Part shown: in pieces, positions 1 through 6,395 of the stretch
How the letters are laid out: each line of letters begins with the position of its first letter
How positions within the stretch are numbered: position 1 is the first letter of the stretch
From: JAWOHX01 sp046484975
GTDB lineage: Bacteria > Bacillota > Clostridia > DUPQ01
Direction of reading: 5' to 3'
DNA: 14,502 nucleotides
NCBI GenBank assembly: GCA_046484975.1
Contig: JAWOHX010000042.1
Location: 1-14,502 of the forward strand
The notes under the pieces: generated by a model
What the model was told of the DNA's origin: nothing
The model's database searches: none
The model's input: only the letters and a program-made list of their open reading frames with translations
Program-made: the position numbers and the translations under genes

Positions 1-1
1 A

Positions 2-160
2 GGATTGGACATTTCTCCCCCCAGGAATTACTTTCCCGGAGACGACCCGGCGCAAAGACCCATCAGCAGGTGGATTTCCCATGCAACCCTTTTATTCACC
101 AACTGGCTGAACTATTACGTGTACCAGAGAACGCCCTATGACCTGAAAGAATTGAGGTGA
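2..160 (+). CDS. metA: Homoserine O-acetyl/succinyltransferase, C-terminal fragment (start outside window)
   Basis: Only the last 52 residues are in the window. They contain the MetA C-terminal signature: NYFPGDDP near the start, then WISHATLLFTNWLNYYVYQ and TPYDL just before the stop. MetA acylates the hydroxyl of L-homoserine in the cytoplasm, the first committed step of methionine synthesis. The residue that decides between acetyl- and succinyl-CoA lies upstream of the window and cannot be read. The MetY-type sulfhydrylase three genes downstream uses O-acetylhomoserine, so acetyl transfer is the more likely activity (inference). The stop codon at 158-160 sits inside the ribosome binding site of cysE, which suggests cotranscription and coupling. 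The identity is certain at family level. Confidence 0.93.
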   Translation, partial: GLDISPPRNYFPGDDPAQRPISRWISHATLLFTNWLNYYVYQRTPYDLKELR

Positions 161-165
161 CTCAC

Positions 166-807
166 ATGTTGAAAGCAATCTATGATGCCAAAGAAATCGC
201 AAAAAGGGATCCTGCATGCAAAAGCATGGCGGAGGTGCTGTTCCTTTACCCCGGATTCCATGCAGTCTGCTGGCATCGGACCGCCCACTGGTTCTACAAA
301 AAAAGGCTTTTCTTCCTTGCAAGGTGGATTTCCCAGGCCACCCGTTTCTGCACCGGCATTGAAATCCATCCAGGGGCAAAAATCGGCAAAGGCCTTTTCA
401 TCGACCATGGGATGGGAGTGGTGATCGGGGAAACTGCTGAAATCGGGGACAACTGCACCATCTACCACGGGGTAACCCTTGGAGGGACGGGAAAGGAAAC
501 CGGCAAACGCCACCCCACGGTGGGGAACAACGTACTCATTGGGGCGGGTGCAATCCTTCTGGGTTCATTCAAAGTGGGGAACAGCGCCATGATTGGTGCC
601 GGGGCCGTTGTACTCAGGGATGTGGAGGACCATTCCATTGTCACCGGCATCCATTCCCGGGTGGTGAAAAAGATGCTCGAATGCCTGCAGCCTTCGGAAG
701 AACTGGACCAGTGTCACCTTCCCGATCCCGTTGCCCAGGAGCTGTGCAGGATTGTTCTACGGCTGGACTGTATTGAAAAAATCATAAAGGAGCACAAAAA
801 CGGATGA
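166..807 (+). CDS. cysE: Serine O-acetyltransferase
   Basis: Cytoplasmic enzyme that transfers acetyl from acetyl-CoA to L-serine, giving O-acetylserine for CysK. The 213 residues show a short N-terminal helical part (RDPACKS, YPGFHAV.HR.AH) and a left-handed beta-helix of hexapeptide repeats: TGIEIHPGAKIG at 63-74, IDHG at 79-82 with the presumed catalytic Asp80-His81, VVIGETAEIGD, and VTLGGTG....RHPT at 103-118. I chose ATG 166 because GAGGTGA at 154-160 is an ideal ribosome binding site 5 bases upstream; the GTG at 157 would lie inside it. The protein is of the short type, lacking the long N-terminal domain of the E. coli enzyme. It ends KNG, without the terminal Ile that docks E. coli CysE into CysK. 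Its stop overlaps the next start (ATGA, 804-807). Confidence 0.95.
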   Translation: MLKAIYDAKEIAKRDPACKSMAEVLFLYPGFHAVCWHRTAHWFYKKRLFFLARWISQATRFCTGIEIHPGAKIGKGLFIDHGMGVVIGETAEIGDNCTIYHGVTLGGTGKETGKRHPTVGNNVLIGAGAILLGSFKVGNSAMIGAGAVVLRDVEDHSIVTGIHSRVVKKMLECLQPSEELDQCHLPDPVAQELCRIVLRLDCIEKIIKEHKNG

Positions 808-1256
808 GGATATCGACGAAGGGCAGGTATGCCCTGGAAGCGGTGGTGGATTTGCACCTGCATTCCGGGAATATCCATGAAAGCATGAAAAACATCTGTG
901 AACGTCAGAAACTTTCCGAAAATTACCTGGAACAGATTTTCATGTCATTGAAGCGCCAGGGCATCGTCGGAAGCGTACGGGGAGCAACGGGAGGATATTA
1001 CCTGGCCAGGGAAGCCCGTCTCATCACCGCCTGGGATGTCATCAGTGCCGTGGAGGGCGACCTTTCCCTGGTGGACTGTCTCTCTGTTGAGGGAAAAGGG
1101 AGACAATGCAGCAGGGCCTCCTGCTGCGTGACAAGAAACGTATGGGAAAAGGTCACGGAGACCATCCGATCCACCCTGGAGAGCACCACTGTAGCGGATC
1201 TGGCGCTATGTTACAAAAAGATGCAGGAAGGGTTGTTGTCACAGTACAGCATCTAG
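804..1256 (+). CDS. Rrf2-family regulator with IscR-like cysteine cluster
   Basis: A 150-residue Rrf2-family DNA-binding protein. The winged helix-turn-helix opens with MRISTKGRYALEAVVDL, followed by LSENYLEQIF (38-47) and the wing region VRGATGGYYLA (58-68), all family hallmarks. Cysteines at 92, 102, 107 and 108 lie where IscR and NsrR bind a [2Fe-2S] or [4Fe-4S] cluster. Cys108 is followed by VTRNVWEKV, matching the segment after the third IscR ligand, although the loop between the first two cysteines is about four residues longer than in IscR. It probably senses Fe-S, redox or NO status and acts on sulfur genes (inference). It is translationally coupled to cysE through ATGA and is followed by a second Rrf2 gene lacking the cluster, so a tandem duplication is likely. 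The C-terminus is QYSI. Family certain; ligand and targets unknown. Confidence 0.88.
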   Translation: MRISTKGRYALEAVVDLHLHSGNIHESMKNICERQKLSENYLEQIFMSLKRQGIVGSVRGATGGYYLAREARLITAWDVISAVEGDLSLVDCLSVEGKGRQCSRASCCVTRNVWEKVTETIRSTLESTTVADLALCYKKMQEGLLSQYSI

Positions 1257-1285
1257 GATTGAAGGCACGGCCAAAGGAGAATCAA

Positions 1286-1720
1286 ATGAAAATGTCAACG
1301 AAAGGAAGATACGGATTGCGGGCGATGGTGGATCTGGCCGCCCACGGAGAACACGGCCATGTCCCATTGAAGATCATCGCCCAAAGACAGGCTTTGTCAG
1401 AAAATTATCTGGAGCAGGTCTTTTCCATCCTGCGGAAGGCCGGGATGGTGAGGAGCATCAAGGGCGCCCAGGGAGGATACGTCCTTGCCGATATGCCGAA
1501 AAGCATTGGGGTCGGGACCATCCTGAAGGCCCTGGAAGGGGACATAAGGATTGTGGATCCTGCCAGCAGTCCGGAACCGGGCAGCGTTGGACATTGTATC
1601 GATGCCCACGTGTGGCAGAGGATAAACAAAAAGGTCAACAGCTTACTGGAAGGAATAACGCTGGAAGATCTCCTGGAGGAGTACAACAGCATCAGCCAGG
1701 CCGGGACCTACCACATTTGA
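1286..1720 (+). CDS. cymR: CymR-like Rrf2 regulator of cysteine metabolism
   Basis: A 144-residue Rrf2 protein starting MKMSTKGRYGLRAMVDLA, with LSENYLEQVF at 38-47, IKGAQGGYVLA at 58-68 and the C-terminal helix TLEDLLEEY at 125-133. It has a single cysteine (Cys104), so it cannot carry the IscR-type cluster. Overall layout, length and the tail TYHI resemble Bacillus subtilis CymR, which represses cysteine uptake and synthesis genes in complex with CysK when cysteine is plentiful. The neighbours cysE, metY and cysK support the same job. ATG 1286 is chosen because AAAGGAGA lies just upstream and homology begins there; an open frame running back to 1106 only overlaps the previous gene. Symbol assigned by resemblance and context, not by experiment. 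Confidence 0.8.
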   Translation: MKMSTKGRYGLRAMVDLAAHGEHGHVPLKIIAQRQALSENYLEQVFSILRKAGMVRSIKGAQGGYVLADMPKSIGVGTILKALEGDIRIVDPASSPEPGSVGHCIDAHVWQRINKKVNSLLEGITLEDLLEEYNSISQAGTYHI

Positions 1721-1760
1721 TTTTTTTCGTTTAAACATTATAAAACGTATAGGAATAATA
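1717..1760 (+). promoter_or_regulatory. Candidate promoter and operator for metY-cysK
   Basis: The 52-base gap after cymR is strongly A+T-rich, unlike the rest of the cluster. TTGATT (1717-1722) and TATAAA (1739-1744) are 16 bases apart, a fair SigA promoter. The imperfect dyad CGTTT (1728-1732) / AAACG (1743-1747) straddles the -10 element, and ATAGGAATAAT follows at 1750-1760 near the expected start of transcription. Such A+T-rich dyads are typical Rrf2-family targets, so this may be where one of the two upstream regulators acts. The operator role is inferred only from position and composition. Confidence 0.4.
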
Positions 1761-1772
1761 AGAAGGAGAGGA

Positions 1773-3068
1773 ATGATGAAAAACAAAAAACTGGGATTTG
1801 ACACATTGCAGGTTCACGGGGGACAGCATCCGGACAGCCAGTGCGGGGCCAGGGCCGTTCCCATCTATCAAACGGCCTCCTATGTATTTCGTGACACGGA
1901 GCATGCGAAGGACCTGTTTGCCCTGAAGGAAGCCGGGGACATCTACACCAGGATCACCAATCCCACCACGGCGGTGCTGGAGGAGAGAATCGCCCTGCTG
2001 GAAGGGGGAAGCGGAGCATTGGCCCTTGCTTCAGGTTCCGCAGCCGTAACGTACGCTGTGATGAACATCGCCGGGCAGGGGGACGGGATCGTCGCCGCCG
2101 GAACATTGTATGGGGGCACCTACAACCTGTTCGCCAACACACTTCCCCGATACGGAATCCAGACGGCATTCGCCGACACGGATGAGCCGGAGAGCTTCCG
2201 GCGGGCCATCACCCCTCGGACGAAAGGGATTTTCATCGAATCCATCGGAAATCCCGGGTCCAATATCCCGGACATTGAGAAAATCGCGGGAATTGCCCAC
2301 GACAACAACATCCCTCTCATCGTGGACAACACCTTTGCCACCCCCTACCTGCTGAAACCATTTGATTACGGAGCGGACATCGTGGTCCATTCCGCCACCA
2401 AGTTCATCGGGGGGCACGGGACTTCCATTGGCGGGATCATCGTGGACAGCGGGCGGTTTTCCTGGGAAAACAATGATAAATTCCCCGGCTTCAATACTCC
2501 GGACCCCAGTTATCACGGCATGGTCTATGCCAGGGACCTGAAGGAAACCGCCTATATCATCAAGGCAAGGGTACAGCTTCTCCGCGACATGGGTGCTTGC
2601 ATCAGCCCATTCAATGCGTTCCTTCTCCTTCAGGGGCTGGAGACACTTTCCCTGAGAGTCCGGCGCCATGTTTCCAATGCAAGACGGATTGCCGCCTTTC
2701 TTCAGTCCCATCCCAAAGTATTGCAAGTGGACTATCCGGAGCTTCCCGGCAGCCCATACAAGCCTCTTGCTGATAAATATTTCCCAAAGGGGACGGGGTC
2801 CATTTTCACCTTCCGCATCAAAGGAGGGGAGAAACAGGCGCTGGAATTCATCGGAAACCTGGAGATATTCTCTCATCTTGCCAACGTGGCGGATGCCAAG
2901 TCACTTGTGATCCATCCCGCCTCCACCACCCATTCCCAGCTGACCCCTCTTCAGATGGAAGAGTGCCGGATCACCACTGACCAGATCCGGCTGTCCGTTG
3001 GGATCGAGGACATCTCGGACCTCATCCGCGACCTGGAGGATGCACTGGAAAAAACAACCCAGGGATGA
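1773..3068 (+). CDS. metY: O-acetylhomoserine sulfhydrylase (aminocarboxypropyltransferase)
   Basis: PLP enzyme of the Cys/Met metabolism family (fold type I), 431 residues, the length of MetY and longer than MetB/MetC at about 380-400. It replaces the acetyl group of O-acetylhomoserine with sulfide to make homocysteine directly. Visible features are FDTLQVHGGQ near the N-terminus, YTRITNPTT, LASGSAAVTYA, IVDNTFATPYL and the PLP-lysine motif VVHSATKFIGGHG with Lys210. The C-terminal part has NVADAKSLVIHPASTTHSQL, typical of MetY. ATG 1773 has AGAAGGAGAGG upstream; the adjacent ATG at 1776 is an equivalent choice. Together with the upstream metA this forms the direct sulfhydrylation route to methionine. 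Some members also use methanethiol. Confidence 0.93.
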   Translation: MMKNKKLGFDTLQVHGGQHPDSQCGARAVPIYQTASYVFRDTEHAKDLFALKEAGDIYTRITNPTTAVLEERIALLEGGSGALALASGSAAVTYAVMNIAGQGDGIVAAGTLYGGTYNLFANTLPRYGIQTAFADTDEPESFRRAITPRTKGIFIESIGNPGSNIPDIEKIAGIAHDNNIPLIVDNTFATPYLLKPFDYGADIVVHSATKFIGGHGTSIGGIIVDSGRFSWENNDKFPGFNTPDPSYHGMVYARDLKETAYIIKARVQLLRDMGACISPFNAFLLLQGLETLSLRVRRHVSNARRIAAFLQSHPKVLQVDYPELPGSPYKPLADKYFPKGTGSIFTFRIKGGEKQALEFIGNLEIFSHLANVADAKSLVIHPASTTHSQLTPLQMEECRITTDQIRLSVGIEDISDLIRDLEDALEKTTQG

Positions 3069-3126
3069 AGGAAATCCGGGAAGGAAGTATGGTAAAATAT
3101 ATAACAGGAAGAAAGGAGACAATGGT

Positions 3127-4062
3127 ATGGCCAGAATTGCGAAAAACATCACAGAACTCATTGGCAACACCCCTCTGCTGGAGCTTGTCAATTTCAAAAA
3201 GAAATTCAAGTTGAACGCCAGGATCCTGGCGAAACTGGAAAGCTTCAATCCTGCTTCCAGCGTCAAGGACCGCATCGGATATGCCATGATCAAAGACGCC
3301 ATGGAAAAAGGATTGCTGAGGGAAAACGACACAGTCATCGAACCAACCAGTGGGAACACAGGGATCGGCCTGGCCTTCGTCTGTGCCGCCCTTGGGCTGA
3401 AGCTGATCATCGTCATGCCGGAAACAGCAAGCCTCGAAAGAAGGAGCCTTCTGAAGATCCTGGGAGCGGAGCTTGTTTTGACCCCCGGAAGCGAAGGAAT
3501 GAAGGGTGCCATCCGAAAAGCCGGGGAGCTGGTTGAGACACATCCCGGCTCCCATATGCCCCAGCAGTTTAAAAATCCTGCAAACCCGGAAATCCATCGG
3601 AAGACCACAGCGGTCGAGATCTGGCAGGACACAGACGGGGAGATTGACATCTTCGTGGCAGGGGTGGGGACGGGAGGCACCATCACGGGGGTGGGAAGTT
3701 TCCTGAAAGAGAAAAACCCCGCCATCCGTGTCGTCGCCGTGGAACCCTTTGATTCCCCCGTGTTATCAGGAGGAAGCCCCGGACCCCACAAGATCCAGGG
3801 GATTGGGGCCGGATTCATCCCGGACATCCTGGACACAGGGGTCATCGACGAGATTTTTCAAGTGCGGAATGAGGAAGCCTTAAACACACTGAAGGAACTG
3901 GCGAGGGCGGAAGGCCTGTTGGTGGGTATTTCTGCGGGGGCTGCGGCATATGCCGCAGCGGAGATCGCCAAGCGTGACGAGAACCGGGGCAAGACCATCG
4001 TCGTTGTCCTGCCAGATGGAGCGGAAAGGTATTTATCCGTCCTGTCAAAGGATTATGAATGA
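3127..4062 (+). CDS. cysK: Cysteine synthase (O-acetylserine sulfhydrylase)
   Basis: PLP fold-type II enzyme, 311 residues, normal for CysK. It makes cysteine from O-acetylserine and sulfide. The PLP lysine is Lys47 in NPASSVKDR; the substrate loop TSGNTG is at 74-79; MPQQFKNPANPEIH and the phosphate loop GVGTGGTITGVG follow, and the C-terminus has LPDGAERYLS. ATG 3127 is preceded by AAAGGAGA; the open frame extends back to 2998 inside metY but the family begins at MARIAKNITELIGNTPL. No clear promoter is seen in the 58-base gap after metY, so the two are probably cotranscribed. In Bacillus and Staphylococcus, CysK is also a signalling partner of CymR; both proteins are encoded here within 3 kb. 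Confidence 0.95.
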   Translation: MARIAKNITELIGNTPLLELVNFKKKFKLNARILAKLESFNPASSVKDRIGYAMIKDAMEKGLLRENDTVIEPTSGNTGIGLAFVCAALGLKLIIVMPETASLERRSLLKILGAELVLTPGSEGMKGAIRKAGELVETHPGSHMPQQFKNPANPEIHRKTTAVEIWQDTDGEIDIFVAGVGTGGTITGVGSFLKEKNPAIRVVAVEPFDSPVLSGGSPGPHKIQGIGAGFIPDILDTGVIDEIFQVRNEEALNTLKELARAEGLLVGISAGAAAYAAAEIAKRDENRGKTIVVVLPDGAERYLSVLSKDYE

Positions 4063-4108
4063 ATCACGATGGGATATGGAAACGAAAAAGGGTTGGATGG
4101 AGACAGGC

Positions 4109-5149
4109 ATGATGAAAGCAGTGGTGAAAACAGACAGGAAACCGGAGAGCATTGAGATCCGGGAAAAGGAGATCCCCGGGACCGGAAAGGACGAAGTATT
4201 GATCCGGATCACCAAGGCCGGTATCTGTGGGACAGACTATCATATCTACAAATGGGACAAATGGTCCGAGGGCCGAATCAACCCTCCGGTGGTACTGGGA
4301 CATGAGTTTGCGGGGATTGTGGAGCATACCGGTGAAAATGTGAAAAATGTCCGCAAGGGCCAGCGCGTTTCCGCTGAAGGCCACATCGTCTGCGGCCACT
4401 GCAGACCCTGCCTGTCGGGACTGGCCCATATCTGTGACAACGTGAGGATCATCGGGGTGGACAGGGACGGTTGTTTCGCGGAATATCTTTCCATGCCCGC
4501 ATACAATGTCTGGCCCCTGGGAGACCATATCTCTGACAGACATGGCGCCATCATGGATCCCTTGGGCAATGCCATGCACACGGTCATGGCACAACCCGTG
4601 GAGAACAGGAAAGTCCTGATTACCGGGGCGGGGTCCATTGGCTTGTTCGCAGTCTCCATCGCAAAGGTCATGAAGGCTTCCAGGGTGGTGGTTTCCGAAC
4701 CCAACCGGATGAAGCGGGAACTGGCCCTTCGGATCGGGGCTGACAAGGCGGTTGATCCCATGGAAGCCGGAGCAGAACAGGAAATCCTCCGGACATTTGA
4801 CGGGGAAGGCCCCGATGTGGTCCTGGAGATGAGCGGGGCGAAAAGCGCCATTCGGACTGGCTTCAACCTCATCGCCAAAGGAGGGGACCTGGCGCTCCTG
4901 GGAATTCCAGCAGGGGAGATCTCCATGGATTTCAACAATCACATCATATTCAAAGGCGTCACGATTCGGGGAATCAGCGGAAGAAGGATGTTTGAGACCT
5001 GGCATCAGTGCGATGATTTCCTGAGACATCATGCCAAAGATATCGATCCCGTCATCACCCACGAAATGGGGCTGGAGGATGTTACTAGGGGACTGGAGAT
5101 GATGGAGAAGAATTTAGCTGTCAAAGTCCTTCTGGAGCTGAAGGTGTAA
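4109..5149 (+). CDS. tdh: L-threonine 3-dehydrogenase, zinc-dependent
   Basis: Medium-chain dehydrogenase that oxidises L-threonine with NAD+ to 2-amino-3-ketobutyrate, which is normally cleaved to glycine and acetyl-CoA by Kbl. The 346 residues carry catalytic-zinc ligands Cys40 (ICGTDYHIYKWDKW) and His65-Glu66 (GHEFAG), structural-zinc cysteines at 95, 98, 101 and 109, and the NAD-binding motif ITGAGSIGLFAV. HIYKWDKW, SAEGHIVCGHCR, DPLGNAMHT, VLEMSGA and GRRMFETWHQ match threonine dehydrogenase better than general alcohol or sorbitol dehydrogenases. ATG 4109 has GGAG six bases upstream; ATG 4076 would add eleven residues outside the family. No kbl is nearby. It follows cysK by 46 bases without a terminator, so it may belong to the same transcript. 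Confidence 0.86.
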   Translation: MMKAVVKTDRKPESIEIREKEIPGTGKDEVLIRITKAGICGTDYHIYKWDKWSEGRINPPVVLGHEFAGIVEHTGENVKNVRKGQRVSAEGHIVCGHCRPCLSGLAHICDNVRIIGVDRDGCFAEYLSMPAYNVWPLGDHISDRHGAIMDPLGNAMHTVMAQPVENRKVLITGAGSIGLFAVSIAKVMKASRVVVSEPNRMKRELALRIGADKAVDPMEAGAEQEILRTFDGEGPDVVLEMSGAKSAIRTGFNLIAKGGDLALLGIPAGEISMDFNNHIIFKGVTIRGISGRRMFETWHQCDDFLRHHAKDIDPVITHEMGLEDVTRGLEMMEKNLAVKVLLELKV

Positions 5150-5150
5150 T

Positions 5151-5996
5151 TTGATCATCGAGAAAGCCCATGCCAAAATCAACCTCGGGCTTGACATCCT
5201 GGGGAAGAGAAAAGACGGGTTCCATGACCTGGATACCATCATGCAGACCGTTGATCTCCATGATCTTGTCTTGCTGAAGAAGACCCCCTCGGGCATCACG
5301 GTTAGATCGGACAGCGGGGACATCCCACTGGACGGGAAAAACCTGGGCTATCAGGCCGCTTATGAATTTTTCGCATATACGGGCATCCGGAACGGGGTAG
5401 AGATGGAGATGATAAAAAACATCCCCGTTGAAGCCGGCCTGGCGGGAGGAAGCAGCGATGCAGCCGCGGTGATACGTGGACTGGACAGCCTGTTTGAGAC
5501 AGGCCTGTCCATGGAAGAAAAGGAAAAACTTGGACTCCTCATTGGATCAGACGTACCCTTCTGCATGGCAGGGAAGACCCAACGGGCAACGGGCCGGGGG
5601 GAGGTCTTGAAAAAGCTGCCAGGTTGGGAAGGGCTGCCCCTGGTCATCGTCAGGCCTTTGGAAAATGTGCAGACAGGCTGGGCGTTCTCCCTGTATGACC
5701 CGGCGCAGATCAAAGAAAGGCCGGATATGGACGCACTGGAAGAGATCGTCCGGCACAGAAGAAAGGAATGCCTGGCCTCACGGCTGGTGAACGTCTTCGA
5801 AGAGGTGGTGTTCCCCCATAAAGGAATGATTAAAAAGGCAAAATATGATATGATGAAAACACGGCCCCTTGCATGCTCCATGACAGGAAGCGGGGCCTGT
5901 GTCTTTGCCATATATGCCTCGAAAGAAGAGGCCGCAATTGCCTGGTCCGGAATGAAAAAAGAAGGATACGAGTCTTTTTTGACACAGACCCGATAA
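5151..5996 (+). CDS. ispE: 4-diphosphocytidyl-2-C-methyl-D-erythritol kinase
   Basis: GHMP-family kinase of the non-mevalonate isoprenoid pathway; it phosphorylates the 2-hydroxyl of CDP-methylerythritol. The 281 residues show AKINLGLDILGKRKDGFHDL at 8-27 with Lys9, the ATP-binding motif PVEAGLAGGSSDAAA at 92-106, GSDVPFCMAG with the presumed catalytic Asp134, and MTGSGACVFA near the C-terminus. The start is TTG 5151, one base after the tdh stop, with AAGGTG upstream; no ATG lies near the conserved N-terminus. Presence of this gene shows that the organism uses the MEP route. Confidence 0.95.
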   Translation: MIIEKAHAKINLGLDILGKRKDGFHDLDTIMQTVDLHDLVLLKKTPSGITVRSDSGDIPLDGKNLGYQAAYEFFAYTGIRNGVEMEMIKNIPVEAGLAGGSSDAAAVIRGLDSLFETGLSMEEKEKLGLLIGSDVPFCMAGKTQRATGRGEVLKKLPGWEGLPLVIVRPLENVQTGWAFSLYDPAQIKERPDMDALEEIVRHRRKECLASRLVNVFEEVVFPHKGMIKKAKYDMMKTRPLACSMTGSGACVFAIYASKEEAAIAWSGMKKEGYESFLTQTR

Positions 5997-6008
5997 AGGA
6001 GAAGAATA

Positions 6009-6392
6009 TTGAGGATCTACTGCGGAACGGATATCGTGGAAATTCACCGGATCAAAAAAGCCCTGGACGAGACCGCCGGGTTCAGGGAAAAAATCTACAC
6101 GGAAAATGAAATCAAGTATTGTGAGGAAAAAAAGAGCCAGCGGTATAAAAGTTATGCCGCCCGGTTTTCTGCGAAGGAAGCCGTCGCCAAAGCCCTGGGG
6201 ACGGGATTCGACAAGGATATACAGCCCTTCGACATTGAAATTCTTAACGACGAGAAAAACAAACCATTTGTCCGACTGCATGGAAAGATCTCCGAGGAAT
6301 TCATCAAAAGGGAAATCACCAGGACAGATTTGAGCCTGTCGCATTGCGACACCTACGCCGTTGCCTATTTCGTGGCATTGGGGGAAGGATAA
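6009..6392 (+). CDS. acpS: Holo-[acyl-carrier-protein] synthase
   Basis: Transfers the 4'-phosphopantetheine group from coenzyme A to apo-ACP, activating fatty acid synthesis. The 127-residue length fits the trimeric AcpS type. Magnesium-binding motifs are GTDIVEI with Asp8 and RFSAKEAVAKALGTG with Glu57; LSLSHCDTYAVAYFVAL is the conserved C-terminal strand region. The start is TTG 6009, with AAAGGAG at 5996-6002 overlapping the ispE stop region, so the pair is tightly packed. The final residues (LGEG) lead directly into yhaO after three bases. Confidence 0.94.
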   Translation: MRIYCGTDIVEIHRIKKALDETAGFREKIYTENEIKYCEEKKSQRYKSYAARFSAKEAVAKALGTGFDKDIQPFDIEILNDEKNKPFVRLHGKISEEFIKREITRTDLSLSHCDTYAVAYFVALGEG

Positions 6393-6395
6393 TCC

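Noticed and set aside
1106..1285. N-terminal extension of the CymR-like gene back into the previous gene
   Set aside because: The extra 60 residues are an off-frame reading of the first Rrf2 gene; the family begins at ATG 1286, which has its own AAAGGAGA site.
2031..2876. A 281-codon open frame on the minus strand
   Set aside because: It is antisense to metY, whose PLP motif and full-length match are clear; no recognisable domain in the reverse frame.
2998..3126. N-terminal extension of cysK into metY
   Set aside because: CysK homology begins at 3127 with a good ribosome binding site; the extension is an off-frame reading of the metY end.
3069..3126. TAAAAT (3093-3098) as a separate promoter for cysK
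   Set aside because: No -35 element is present at a proper distance (GGAAAT at 3070-3075), so cotranscription with metY is more likely.
3950..4108. N-terminal extension of tdh into cysK
   Set aside because: The dehydrogenase family begins at about MKAVVK; the upstream residues are an off-frame reading of cysK and the gap after it.
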